This document shows, in pieces, positions 9,344 to 18,756 of a DNA stretch of 64,000 bases. Every line of letters starts with the position of its first letter. Position 1 is the stretch's first letter. Origin of the DNA: Actinomycetes bacterium (lineage in GTDB: Bacteria; Actinomycetota; Acidimicrobiia; Acidimicrobiales; Acidimicrobiaceae); assembly GCA_021826315.1 (NCBI GenBank), contig JAKAZZ010000009.1, positions 1 to 64,000 on the forward strand, read 5' to 3'. The notes under the pieces were generated by a model. The model saw only the letters and a program-made list of their open reading frames with translations. It had not been told where the DNA came from and ran no database searches. The position numbers and the translations under genes are program-made.

Positions 9344-10288
9344 CTATGCGGCTGGAGCCTTTAGGCCAGGATGATCGGCAAGGCGATCGAGAGCAGCAGC
9401 TTCGAGGCGGCGCGCACGTCGCGGACCGATTCCTAATTGTTTGGCAGTCGCTTCGAGAGAGGCTGGACGGTTGCCGTCGAGGCCGAAGCGCAAGATCACA
9501 ACCGCACGTTCGAGAGGATCTAGCTCCTCGAGAGCTTTTCGGAGCTGATCACGAGTCAGAGCTTCGTCGACTTCGTCCTCGAAGGTGTTTTCGCTTCCGA
9601 CAACGAGATCCCCAAGACTCGTCTCTCCTTCTGGTCCAACCGCTTGGTCGAGGCTAGCAACCACACGGGCAGCATGGCGTACGTCGGCGAGTTGTGCCAA
9701 AGACAGATTTGCACTCTTTGCGATCTCGGTCTCCGTTGGATTCCTTTGATTTTCGTTCTGCAACTCGCGCGTTACGTTGTCAACCCTACGTGACCGCTCA
9801 GCTGCCTCCATTGGAAGGCGAATAGCTTGACCATGGTTGTGTACGGCTCGTTGGAGACTTTGACGCACCCACCAAGTCGCGTACGTTGAGAATTTGAATC
9901 CACGACGCCAGTCAAACTTCTCGACTGCTCGAATTAGCCCGAAGGTTCCCTCTTGGATCAGATCAGAGAGTTCGACACCTCGATCTTGATAGCGTCTTGC
10001 CCAGTGAACGACGAGCCTGAGGTTGGCTGCAACCATCTCCGATTTAGCGCTTTCGTCGCCCGCACGCACCCTTTTTGCGAGCTCAACTTGCTCAGCCGGA
10101 GACGGTAGCGGGTGACGTGCTAGATCATCAAGGAATAGACGAACGGCGTCTGCGCCTTGCCCTGAAATATTAAATATCGCCTCTACGGTTGCCGCATCGG
10201 ACTTACTTCTACGCTTGCGAGGAGCCTTGGCCGGCTCGACCTTAGCCTTTTCAACTTTTTTTCTTCCCGTTACGGTACTTTTCGTCAT
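9344..10288 (-). CDS. Primary-like (group 1/2) sigma-70 factor
   Basis: A sigma-70 family protein of 314 residues that directs RNA polymerase to promoters. A basic leader (about 1-35) replaces the long region 1.1 of a housekeeping sigma. Region 1.2 begins near residue 45 ([15 protein letters not shown]). Regions 2.1-2.4 are strongly conserved, with [17 protein letters not shown] and [19 protein letters not shown]; region 3 follows; region 4 has [17 protein letters not shown] and a helix-turn-helix ([20 protein letters not shown]). The size and the RARR variation in the region 4 helix suggest an alternative group 2 factor (SigB/HrdB-like) rather than the essential sigma. The start ATG 10288 has no close Shine-Dalgarno. 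No anti-sigma gene is adjacent. Confidence 0.9.
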   Translation of the reverse strand: MTKSTVTGRKKVEKAKVEPAKAPRKRRSKSDAATVEAIFNISGQGADAVRLFLDDLARHPLPSPAEQVELAKRVRAGDESAKSEMVAANLRLVVHWARRYQDRGVELSDLIQEGTFGLIRAVEKFDWRRGFKFSTYATWWVRQSLQRAVHNHGQAIRLPMEAAERSRRVDNVTRELQNENQRNPTETEIAKSANLSLAQLADVRHAARVVASLDQAVGPEGETSLGDLVVGSENTFEDEVDEALTRDQLRKALEELDPLERAVVILRFGLDGNRPASLEATAKQLGIGPRRARRLEAAALDRLADHPGLKAPAA

Positions 10289-11419
10289 CTGGCTTTACCC
10301 TACAAGTGTTAAATGAACCTATATAATATATTGCGCTGCTCGGACTTTTGGTCCGAAATGCCTAAAAATCAACTTTGATCACGATCTTTTCATCGAGTTG
10401 TCGGGCTAGCACCGTGGAGTGAATCGTCCTAAAAGCCCTCTAACTAAAAACTGAACTCTTGGCGCCAAGCTGATTTTCCCAGCTAGGACCCAAGATATAC
10501 TCGTTTTTTATTGAGAACTAGCGTAGAATCAGACGCACTGATGGGAGTTTTCACTTCATTCGTCTAGCTAACTATGCCGTAGCCACTTTTTCAAAATTTC
10601 TTGACCTCTTATTACTTGCACCTTTTGTCACTGCAGTTCCGCTAAAAGCTTGCTCAAGTGATCGATCTGACTGCCCGATGACGCTTTTCGCCTAATAAAT
10701 TTGAATTTTCGTTCCTGAGGAACTTCATCAACTTGTCGGCTATTTCAATGCGCCTGAAACAATGCAATCGAATGTTAGGTGCCTACTCCTCACTATTTCG
10801 TGGTCTCTCTGAGAATCCAAATGTTCTAAATTTATGGCGAATATATTGCGCCCTTGGCACTCCGTTGCTCCAAGTGCAGGTTGGCCACCTGGCCGTACCG
10901 CGCGCAGGTAACTACCTGACCGTTGTACACCCACAAAATTGCCGTGCTTATATTTTGGCAGGTAACGTGGGGAATTGCAAGTAAAAGTCAATATGACGCT
11001 TTGAAATTGAGTTGGATTTGTTTTTTGCACGATCGATTATCAACGACTTCATAGATTGTGCTCTAATTTGCTCCATGACCAGGAGAGACATTTTTCCTTG
11101 TGTATCGGGTATTTTCACCATAACCAAGGCAGCATGTATAGTAGAAGCTGTGGTTAGTGTAACAATTGCTACAGCGCCGAGTCGCCTATTTTTAAAGTAG
11201 AGAGGTAATCGCAGAAGCGCACTGAGAGTGTCTCTCCGGCTTGATTGATTCCTGCCTCCAAGATGAGGGTGAGCTGAGAAGTTCATGGGAGTCTTTGAAG
11301 TGATGGAGATAATACTCCGATGAGGAGTAGATTCAGGTTTATTGCGTTGTACATAAATGACAGTTGCCAGCGATTGAGATTTTTAGATTTCTACTCACTG
11401 AGGTTTTGAGAGGTTTAGT
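10289..11419. other. Intergenic stretch, no convincing gene
   Basis: About 1.1 kb between divergent genes. It is AT-richer than its surroundings. It contains a perfect 12-base palindrome CTTGGCGCCAAG at 10458-10469. A minus-strand frame at 10948-11286 could encode 112 residues with one hydrophobic segment but has no ribosome-binding site or recognisable domain. Otherwise I see only promoters for the two flanking genes. Confidence 0.5.
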
Positions 11420-12523
11420 ATGAAAAGTTCCTATATGAAGAGGTTGGTGCTCCCGATCGCGCTCGTCGGAGGATCCATTGCCACAGCTTCGATCTATCCA
11501 TCTTTGGCGTCAGCACAAGTTCCCAATCTTCCGTCGATCTCGGCGACGACCCTTCTTACGAAGGTTCTCGGAGCAAATACTCCGATCTACTCTGGAACAA
11601 TTCAAGTGGTCTCCAACACTGGGATACCATCTGCCGCGCTCACGGCAGCTATCCCGAGTTCTTCGAGTTCGCTCTCGTCGCTCGCAATCAGTGCATTAAC
11701 TGGTACGACTTCGTACAACTACTGGTTGGACGGATCGTCTCATGCCAGAGTGCAAGTTCCCCTTTCAAATGGTGAGGTGAATCTCTACACATCGCCAAGT
11801 GGAGCATGGATCTATGATTCCACGACCAATGTAGCGACCGAAATTCAGGCGCCTAGTGGTTCGTCGTCTACGGGTGCTCCGCCGAACTATAGCTCTTCCC
11901 CTAAGGTGACGCCTGCTACGGTTGTGTCGACCTTCTTGAATAAGCTCCCGTCGGGAACCACCGTATCCGTTTCCTCAAACGCATACGTAGGAGGCGAGGC
12001 TACCTACACTTTGGTAATCTCACCTAATGACCCGAAGTCGCTCATTACTTCGATAACGTTGTCCGTAGATGCAAATAACTTTGATCCTCTAGGTGCCGCA
12101 ATCAACACCACTTCTGGCCAGGCTCTGGCCATTAGCTATAGCCAATTGTCATTTACCAAGCCAGCGGCTTCCGTCTTTTCATTCGTACCTACCTCGTCGA
12201 TGATTCAAAAGCCAATCGCGCTAAAGAGTCAATCGTCGACTGCTACTACGCCGATGACCCCAACTTCAACTGGAACGAAGGCTTCAGTTACCCACGTAGG
12301 CCAAGGCTTCTCCTCGATAGTGGTGCACGCCTCGACGACAGCACCGTCGGCCAACTTGCAAAAGGAGTTGTCGATGCTCTCCAAGTTCGGTACAGCCGCT
12401 ACGACTTCTCTTGGTAAAGGGTATGTGGTTAGTCTCTCATTCGGATCGATCTTCATCGGGGCAAACGGCTCATACGCCGCCGGTGCAGTCGCTCCATCGA
12501 CGCTGCTAAGCGCTATTGCCTAG
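11420..12523 (+). CDS. Secreted LolA/RseB-like protein of unknown role
   Basis: A secreted protein of 367 residues with a clear Sec signal peptide (basic MKSSYMKR, hydrophobic core, cleavage likely after LASA near residue 32). The mature part is rich in Ser, Thr and Ala. Segments such as YSGTIQVVSNTG, YNYWLDGSSHARVQVPL and AWIYDSTTNVATEI resemble the LolA/RseB-type beta fold in which a lipid-binding sheet is followed by short repeats of the kind LYTSPSGAWIY. A low-complexity Ser/Thr linker (about 270-290) separates a C-terminal domain with a second LGKGYVVSLSFGSIFI segment. No lipobox is present. An ABC exporter pair follows downstream after a hairpin; a joint role is possible but not shown. 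Confidence 0.65.
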   Translation: MKSSYMKRLVLPIALVGGSIATASIYPSLASAQVPNLPSISATTLLTKVLGANTPIYSGTIQVVSNTGIPSAALTAAIPSSSSSLSSLAISALTGTTSYNYWLDGSSHARVQVPLSNGEVNLYTSPSGAWIYDSTTNVATEIQAPSGSSSTGAPPNYSSSPKVTPATVVSTFLNKLPSGTTVSVSSNAYVGGEATYTLVISPNDPKSLITSITLSVDANNFDPLGAAINTTSGQALAISYSQLSFTKPAASVFSFVPTSSMIQKPIALKSQSSTATTPMTPTSTGTKASVTHVGQGFSSIVVHASTTAPSANLQKELSMLSKFGTAATTSLGKGYVVSLSFGSIFIGANGSYAAGAVAPSTLLSAIA

Positions 12524-12583
12524 TGAGTGCAGTTCCAAAGAGCGCGACTAGCCTCGCGAAAGTGATCTAGAAAGATAATGATG

Positions 12584-12613
12584 CTGCGAGCTCACTTTAC
12601 AGTGAGCTCGCAG
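12584..12613 (+). terminator. 13-bp perfect hairpin between the LolA-like gene and the ABC exporter
   Basis: CTGCGAGCTCACT pairs exactly with AGTGAGCTCGCAG around the loop TTAC. The following TGATTTA is only weakly T-rich. It lies 61 bases after the LolA-like gene and 15 bases before the ABC ATPase start, so it may act as terminator or attenuator. Confidence 0.55.
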
Positions 12614-12627
12614 TGATTTAGGGCGAT

Positions 12628-13587
12628 TTGAACGGTGGCGAAGAGTTGAACTTAATTGAGTGTCGGGGCCTCACAAAGAGCTATGGTGGCAGCAAAGTCG
12701 TGAATGGAATTGACCTTGAGGTTCCAGAGGGGTCCATCTTTGGCTTCCTTGGTCCGAATGGTTCTGGTAAAACCACGACTATTCGCATGATCCTTGGTCT
12801 AATTTCGCCAACGTCTGGAGAGATCCGAGTCTTCGGTGAAGAAATTCCAAAGAAGATCGAGTCTGTTCTGCCCAAAGTAGGAGCCGTCGTGGAAGGGCCA
12901 GGATTGTATCCTTCGCTCTCTCCTCGTCGCTATCTCGAGCGAATGGCGAATCACTCCAGGTACTCGCGTCCCAAGGATCAACGCAACCCAGATATCTCTG
13001 CTGCTCTTGCTAGAGTTGGACTAGATAAGGTTGCAGATCGACGTTCCAAAGCATTGTCGCTTGGTATGAAGCAGAGACTTTCGTTAGCGAATGCGCTCCT
13101 CTTTCCGCGTCAATTGCTGATACTTGACGAACCAACAAATGGTATGGATCCCCAAGGTATCGTTGAGATGCGTGAGCTGATAACTGAACTCGCAAGCGAA
13201 GGCTCCACCATCTTCATCTCATCTCACATTCTCTTCGAGATCGAGCAGCTTTGCAGTCACGTGGCTGTAGTTCAGCACGGCAACCTCCTCTTCCAAGGAG
13301 AACTCGACTCGCTCCGAGCACAAATGCCTACTCGTGTCAGCGTGAAGACTTCTGACAATGCCAGGGTGGCTTTGTTATTGAGTGAGCAATTCGGTGCAGT
13401 TGTTGCCTCGAATTCATCGACTGGCGAATCGGATGCAATCCAAGTTGACCCCTCAGTCGTCGCCCCTGAGGTTGTTGCCAAAGCGGTTATAGGTGCCGGC
13501 TTTGAACTTTATGAGCTTCACCAAGAACGTCCGACCTTAGAGGAAGCGTTCGTTTCACTGACAGGAGCTCGCAGCGATGTATATTGA
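12628..13587 (+). CDS. ABC transporter ATP-binding protein (ABC-2 exporter type)
   Basis: Cytoplasmic ATPase of 319 residues that powers an ABC-2 exporter. Walker A is FLGPNGSGKTT (about residue 40), the Q-loop and D-loop are normal, Walker B is LLILDEPTNGMD (about 165), and the switch His follows in ISSHILFEIEQ. The signature motif is LSLGMKQRL in place of LSGGQ, a common exporter variant. A C-terminal extension (about 220-319) of the DrrA/CcmA kind ends with LEEAFVSLTG. The start is TTG 12628; another TTG at 12646 is also possible. The gene overlaps the permease start by 11 bases, indicating translational coupling. Substrate cannot be deduced. Confidence 0.88.
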   Translation: MNGGEELNLIECRGLTKSYGGSKVVNGIDLEVPEGSIFGFLGPNGSGKTTTIRMILGLISPTSGEIRVFGEEIPKKIESVLPKVGAVVEGPGLYPSLSPRRYLERMANHSRYSRPKDQRNPDISAALARVGLDKVADRRSKALSLGMKQRLSLANALLFPRQLLILDEPTNGMDPQGIVEMRELITELASEGSTIFISSHILFEIEQLCSHVAVVQHGNLLFQGELDSLRAQMPTRVSVKTSDNARVALLLSEQFGAVVASNSSTGESDAIQVDPSVVAPEVVAKAVIGAGFELYELHQERPTLEEAFVSLTGARSDVY

Positions 13588-14380
13588 AGAACTTCGTTTT
13601 ATCTTCTTCCGTCGTAGGACCGCCATCAGCTTTTTTGTTCTAGGCGCGATTGCGCTTCTACTCGGGATCGTTGTTGCTACGTTTGGTAACGGGCGAGGCG
13701 GAGGAGGGGGCAACCCCTTTTTGGATCAGATCTCACATAATGGGGTTTTTCTTGGCGTGTCGGCGATAACGACTGCTCAGATTGTTATCATTCCATTAGT
13801 AATTTCAGTCGCAGCTGGTGAGGCCTTCGCTCAAGAGGCAGCTTATGGAACTCTTCGATACCTATTGATATCACCAATATCGCGGCTTCGCCTTCTTGTG
13901 GTTAAGGCGCTAGCCCTATCTACGTACGCATTCGCTGCGATTATCTTTATGGCGACGGTCGGGTTGATTGTGGGAGCGATCCTATTTCCAGTCGGTAACG
14001 TCACTACTTTGTCAGGAACCACGGTCTCCTATATCGATGGGGTCGCTCGTCTTTATGGGGTGGCACTGGTTGAGATTCTGTCGGTGATGTCAATCGTTGG
14101 ACTAGGAATAATGGCGTCTACCTTGACAGACTCTGCAATTGGTGCAGCATCGATCTCATTCGGCATCGTCGTAATCTTGGAGATTCTGAATAACATCCCT
14201 CAGCTCGTGCACTTTGCACCTCTAATGCTTTCCAACTACTTCTCTGCTAGCAATGACATCTTTCGTAGTCCTATCGTCTATTCAAATGTATTGAAGGATC
14301 TATATGAGCAGCTTGGATGGATGGCGGTTACCTATCTCGTCTCCTGGGCTCGACTATCGACCAAAGATATTACGAGCTAG
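13577..14380 (+). CDS. ABC-2 type transporter permease
   Basis: Integral membrane partner of the ATPase immediately upstream, 267 residues. Six hydrophobic segments are visible, beginning at about residues 16-36 (FFVLGAIALLLGIVVATF). The segment GEAFAQEAAYGTLRYLLISPISRLRLL is typical of ABC-2 permeases, where a glutamate in an EXXXGTLR context faces the ATPase. An internal periplasmic stretch carries a Gly-rich patch near residue 37. The start ATG 13577 lies inside the end of the ATPase gene. The transported substrate is unknown; drug, lipid or ion export are all possible. Confidence 0.85.
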   Translation: MYIEELRFIFFRRRTAISFFVLGAIALLLGIVVATFGNGRGGGGGNPFLDQISHNGVFLGVSAITTAQIVIIPLVISVAAGEAFAQEAAYGTLRYLLISPISRLRLLVVKALALSTYAFAAIIFMATVGLIVGAILFPVGNVTTLSGTTVSYIDGVARLYGVALVEILSVMSIVGLGIMASTLTDSAIGAASISFGIVVILEILNNIPQLVHFAPLMLSNYFSASNDIFRSPIVYSNVLKDLYEQLGWMAVTYLVSWARLSTKDITS

Positions 14381-14597
14381 ATAAAGCGTAAGCAGGCAGG
14401 TAAAACCGTATTTTTGTGACCTTGAGGCTGATGTCAAGGCCAAGGGTGCTTGAATCTCAAATTGTACAGTATTTACCCAGTTGGCAGTTTTATTGTAGAC
14501 TAACACTAATTTGAAGGTGTCGTCAATTGAGGACATCCTTGATTGACATGCTCTTTCTTTATTAAACTGGTAAGGGAAGTCGTTTTTGGAGGTTTTC

Positions 14598-16064
14598 ATG
14601 GCCCTAGGTGAAGTAGAAGCTGTTGCTAAAGTTGGCAAGGGCCTTTTTATCGGAGGCAAATGGGTCGACGCTGCGGGAGGCAAGACCTTTTCAGTCGAAG
14701 ACCCGTCCACTAGAAGCCCCCTTTGCGAGGTTGCAGACGCAACGATCGAGGATGCAATAGCGGCTCTTGATGCAGCCCATGGAGCCTTTGAAGCATGGGC
14801 TGCAACGCCACCACGGTATCGAGCAGAGATAATCCGAAGGGCATATGAGATAATCATGGCCCGAAGTGAAGAATTGGCTTTGATCATGACCCTCGAGATG
14901 GGTAAGCCTCTGGCCGAAGCTCGAGGCGAAGTAGCGTACGCCGCTGACTTTTTTCGATGGTTTGCAGAAGAGGCGGTTCGAATCGATGGACGCTTTTATG
15001 TCGCACCTGATGGAAATTCGCGCGTCCTGACGATGAAGCAGCCCGTGGGTGTGGCTTATATGATCACCCCTTGGAACTTCCCGTTGGCCATGGCGACCAG
15101 AAAGATGGGACCAGCCCTAGCTGCTGGGGCGACAGTCGTACTCAAGCCCGCCGAGCAAACTCCACTTTGTTCTTTGGCGCTAGCGTCGATCCTTGAAGAG
15201 GCTGGACTGCCAGCCGGTGTTGTAAATATCATCACAACGAGCGACCCCGCTGGCGTCTCTGAAGCACTAATGAACGATGATCGCCTACGTAAGGTATCGT
15301 TTACCGGCTCTACCGAAGTTGGAAAGATCCTTGCTGAGAGGGCGGGGAGAAGGCTACTTCGCGTATCAATGGAGCTCGGAGGTAACGCGCCCTTTATCGT
15401 CTTCGACGACGCTGATATTGACTTAGCCGTTGGCCAGGCGATGATTGCAAAGATGCGCAATATGGGCGAAGCCTGCACCTCAGCTAATCGCTTCCTGGTC
15501 GATTCAAAGATTGCAAGCGAATTTTCTGAGAAATTAGCTGACAGAATGTCACACCTCAACGTAGGCCGCGGAACCGAGGCTGATACTAACGTTGGACCGT
15601 TGATCGATCAAGCTGCGATCGATAAAGTAACCTCCCTTGTCTCTGATGCTGTGGCAAATGGAGCTGCCATCTTGACGGGTGGGCGAGCGAATCTCGATGA
15701 TGGCTACTTCTTTGAACCAACGGTGATAGTTGGAACTTCGTCAAATAGCTCCATCTCGAAGAATGAAATATTTGGACCTGTTGCGTCGGTAGTCACCTTC
15801 AACGATGAAGCCGAGGCTATTGACCTTGCCAACGGAACCGAATATGGCCTTGTAGCATACGTCTTCACCAACAATCTGTCGCGCGGGTTACGCGTGATTG
15901 AGGCGCTAAAGACCGGAATGGTTGGCCTCAATCAAGGCCTAGTTTCGAATGCTGCGGCCCCATTTGGTGGAGTAAAGGACTCTGGTTTTGGTCGCGAGGG
16001 TGGATTTGAAGGCATCGAAGAGTACCTCGACTTGAAGTACGTCGCCATCAATCATCGAGCGTAG
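14598..16064 (+). CDS. NAD(P)-dependent aldehyde dehydrogenase, succinate-semialdehyde type
   Basis: Oxidises an aldehyde to its acid; the closest described group is succinate-semialdehyde dehydrogenase (GabD). The 488 residues contain ITPWNFPLAMATRK, the cofactor loop FTGSTEVGK, the catalytic-Glu motif MELGGNAPFIVFDDAD and the catalytic Cys in GEACTSANRF (about residue 290), then EIFGPVASV and the C-terminal GFGREGG. The start ATG 14598 has GGAGG five bases upstream; a TTG at 14586 is less likely. It stands alone with its own terminator. A class III aminotransferase at 61.5 kb could in principle supply a semialdehyde, but the two are 45 kb apart. Confidence 0.9.
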   Translation: MALGEVEAVAKVGKGLFIGGKWVDAAGGKTFSVEDPSTRSPLCEVADATIEDAIAALDAAHGAFEAWAATPPRYRAEIIRRAYEIIMARSEELALIMTLEMGKPLAEARGEVAYAADFFRWFAEEAVRIDGRFYVAPDGNSRVLTMKQPVGVAYMITPWNFPLAMATRKMGPALAAGATVVLKPAEQTPLCSLALASILEEAGLPAGVVNIITTSDPAGVSEALMNDDRLRKVSFTGSTEVGKILAERAGRRLLRVSMELGGNAPFIVFDDADIDLAVGQAMIAKMRNMGEACTSANRFLVDSKIASEFSEKLADRMSHLNVGRGTEADTNVGPLIDQAAIDKVTSLVSDAVANGAAILTGGRANLDDGYFFEPTVIVGTSSNSSISKNEIFGPVASVVTFNDEAEAIDLANGTEYGLVAYVFTNNLSRGLRVIEALKTGMVGLNQGLVSNAAAPFGGVKDSGFGREGGFEGIEEYLDLKYVAINHRA

Positions 16065-16140
16065 TGATCAAGGGTACTAGAGCGATGTTGTCGATTGAAT
16101 CGGGCTCATTCCTCGGGAGATCTTATTTGTCTTTAGATAT

Positions 16141-16180
16141 GGGAGGGTAGGAGAGAAGTTTCTCCTACGCTCCGTTTATC
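16141..16180 (+). terminator. Rho-independent terminator of the aldehyde dehydrogenase gene
   Basis: GTAGGAGA and TCTCCTAC form an 8-bp stem around GAAGTT, extended outward by GGAG/CTCC with a mismatch, and followed by the T-rich GTTTATCTTTATCTTT. It lies 77 bases after the stop codon. Confidence 0.7.
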
Positions 16181-17449
16181 TTTATCTTTAGCTGTGCTCA
16201 CTCGTTCTCATATCTCTGGCATATGGTTTTTAGGGGAATGCAAAGATGAGGGGCGAAATTAAAAAGGCGATCGAGCATCTTTATTTTTCATGCAACCATT
16301 GTTCACTCTGTCGAAAAATGATGGAGTGCATATGCATCGATGTAACTTTCCAGCCCTCAGGAAAGAATAAATTCCGGCTTTTGAATTTTGTGCGTAGTAT
16401 CGCAGTAGATTTCTTAACGATCTCGTAGAAATTCGGGATTTGATTAAATATGGTGGAATTTCGGCGATGATTTCTCCGGCGAAGAAGCTGTACTTAACCG
16501 GAAACTAAACCCGGTAATTGGATCTAGTAAATTGTTATCATATTCACTGATACAACTTTCAATGTCGTTAGGTGCTTAGAAGCATTGCTAAATCCTATTT
16601 TGACGCGCTCAGTTCTGCAGGTCAGAAGAGTTGTCTGGCTATGTTTTCCTCTAGAGTTGACAACGGAGCTATTTGTAATGATCAGCCGCATTTAGATTTA
16701 ATAATCCTTCCAAATGTATTATTTTGTTGTAATTGGTTCACTAAATTTTTTGAGTTCCGCTTTGTTCATTTCCGTACGCTGATTCAGAGCATATATTTAT
16801 TTATTCTCGTAACCTCTTTTCGCTATAATAATTGGACGTAGAGAAAATTTTTGTATAACCTAGCACTTGTGCCACTGCAGGCGATTTATTGATGGAAACG
16901 TTACTCGGTCTCGGCCACAAGATCGATTTCGAACTTCATTGACAATCATCGGAACGACGCGCTGTAGCCATTTCCAGACTTGCTATCCCGTATGACGTCC
17001 ACTTTCTCTTGGAACTTTTGGTCGGTCTCTACCTTGAGTCGGTATTACTAGGTCGTTGTAGGTCGAACTTTCACGGATCAAGATATCAAAGCTGTAACCA
17101 TGTTTGGCTTAGTTTCGAGATTTGAGTTAATTCAAGACGAGCGGGAGTTCCAGGGTTGTTGTTCGGTGTTGTGCCGCTAGGGAGGTTCCGTACCTTCTAT
17201 ATGTAACGTGACGCTCGTCCCCAAAAATCTTTTTGAAGATGATTTGGATTTTCTTGAGAATTCAATGGGAGCCTTTCAATTATCATGACTATAACTAGTT
17301 GCGTTGCAATTTGCCTCGTAGATTTGTTCTTTCTAACCTCTTAGGGCCTTCTTTTACATCTCCAATGATTAGGGAAAATTTTAATTTGTTGAAAAAAAGT
17401 TGGCTAAGTGGCTTGAATTACATTTACTCGCGAAATAGAGTGTTAACTT
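16181..17449. other. AT-rich intergenic region without a clear gene
   Basis: About 1.27 kb. A 60-codon plus-strand frame at 16246-16428 begins with ATG eight bases after AGGGGA and encodes a Cys-rich segment (CNHCSLCRK then ECIC); no family is recognised. On the minus strand around 16900-17230 short open stretches are broken by stops and frame changes, which could be a very decayed gene, but I could not identify it. Confidence 0.4.
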
Positions 17450-17465
17450 GTGGAAGCGCTTCCAC
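17450..17465. promoter_or_regulatory. LacI-family operator palindrome
   Basis: GTGGAAGCGCTTCCAC is a perfect 16-base palindrome with the central CG typical of LacI/GalR-family operators. It lies 112 bases before the chosen start of the LacI-type gene, next to a TTAACTTG stretch, so autoregulation is the simplest reading. I did not find a second copy before the sugar transporter genes. Confidence 0.75.
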
Positions 17466-17577
17466 GGAGTGAACGCCGCGAGGTGTGTGGTGCGGATGGG
17501 GGAACGTCCAGCCAATTGCTCGAAGGCGCATTTGAAGCAAAGCTTCGCCACAGGGTTTTAAAAAGAGGGGGGTGCTC

Positions 17578-18615
17578 ATGGCAGGTAACCAACGCGTCAA
17601 TATCTTTGACGTTGCAAATCAAGCGGGAGTCGCCCCTTCTACGGTATCGCGCGTTCTAAATGGTTCGTCGAAGGTATCGGATTCGACTAGGGCTCGTGTT
17701 CAGCTAGCGATCGAACTTCTTGACTTTCGACCCTCTCGCATCGCAAGTGGACTTTCGAAGGGAAGGGTTGCGAACGTTGCAATAGTCGCTCCCTATCTAA
17801 CTCGACCGAGCGTCATTGCCCGTGTCGACGGAGCACTCGAAGTCTTCGATAAGCGGGGCTACCAGACTGTTCTCTACTCAGCTGGTACTCCGGCGCAAGC
17901 GTCTGAGTACATCGAAAGGCTTATGGATAGGCACGAAGCGCTTGGAGTCCTTGTGATCTCTTTGCCATTGACTGAGCCTCAGCTACTCGGATTCCGTAAG
18001 TCAGGCGTGGAACTTTCGTTAGTTGACTCGTATGCCAGCGGGGTGGTAAACGTCCATATTGATAATGTCCGGGGTGGTTGGTTGGCGGCGGACCATTTGA
18101 TCAAGGTCGGCCACCGCAGGATAGGCATCGTCGGGGATATTGATAATAACTTCCATAAGTTTCGTTCGTCCCAGGAGCGCATCTATGGCTTCACGAAGAG
18201 GCTTCTTGAAGAGGGGATCTCACTCGACTCTTCTTTGATTCGGATTGGAAAGCATTCGCCGATCGAAGGGAGGCGGATGGCGGAGGAGTTGTTGGTTCGG
18301 AAGTCTCCTCCAACTGCACTCTTTGCGACTTCAGACACCCATGCGATTGGGATACTAGCTGCGCTAGAGGGGCTTGGTTTTTCGGCTCCTGATGACTGTG
18401 CGGTAGTTGGTTTTGACGATCTAGAGGTAGCTCGTCTTTTGGATCTTTCAACTGTTCGCCAACCGCTGGTAACTTCTGGCACCGTGGGTGCTGAGCGGTT
18501 GTGCGATCTTTTGGAGGGAAAGAGCCCAGAGCCAAAGGGGCTCAAGTTAGATCTTGAACTCGTGGCGCGGGCAAGCACGATGGGGAAAGTGGGGGTAGTT
18601 CTTGGTTCGAAGTAG
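17578..18615 (+). CDS. LacI-family transcriptional regulator
   Basis: DNA-binding repressor of 345 residues. The N-terminal helix-turn-helix is textbook LacI: NIFDVANQAGVAPSTVSRVL (residues about 8-27), then the hinge helix region RPSRIASGLSKGR. The periplasmic-binding-protein-like effector domain covers about 65-340, with HRRIGIVGDI, TALFATSDTHAIGIL and CAVVGFDDLEVARLL. The ATG at 17578 follows GAGGGGGG; a GTG six bases earlier is also in frame. The gene directly precedes a carbohydrate ABC transporter and a GH13 glucosidase, so its effector is probably an alpha-glucoside or a product of it. A matching palindrome lies upstream. Confidence 0.92.
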   Translation: MAGNQRVNIFDVANQAGVAPSTVSRVLNGSSKVSDSTRARVQLAIELLDFRPSRIASGLSKGRVANVAIVAPYLTRPSVIARVDGALEVFDKRGYQTVLYSAGTPAQASEYIERLMDRHEALGVLVISLPLTEPQLLGFRKSGVELSLVDSYASGVVNVHIDNVRGGWLAADHLIKVGHRRIGIVGDIDNNFHKFRSSQERIYGFTKRLLEEGISLDSSLIRIGKHSPIEGRRMAEELLVRKSPPTALFATSDTHAIGILAALEGLGFSAPDDCAVVGFDDLEVARLLDLSTVRQPLVTSGTVGAERLCDLLEGKSPEPKGLKLDLELVARASTMGKVGVVLGSK

Positions 18616-18756
18616 TTAATTATTTGTTTTTATGAAAGTTAATAAAAGTAGCTGCACGAAAAAGCCTTCCGGTAATTGAGGTTTGGGTTCCTAAAGACGG
18701 GAAGACTCGTTCGCAGCGAAGCACAAAAAAATGCAATCGCATAATAAGGAGTTTAG

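Noticed and set aside
10458-10469. Palindrome CTTGGCGCCAAG as regulatory site
   Set aside because: Single 12-base palindrome far from any start, with no regulator nearby; could be chance.
10948-11286. Minus-strand frame of 112 codons with one hydrophobic segment
   Set aside because: No ribosome-binding site, no domain, unusual composition; probably chance.
16880-17230. Decayed gene on the minus strand
   Set aside because: Some protein-like stretches appear in two frames, but none could be tied to a family, so it is mentioned only in the gap entry.
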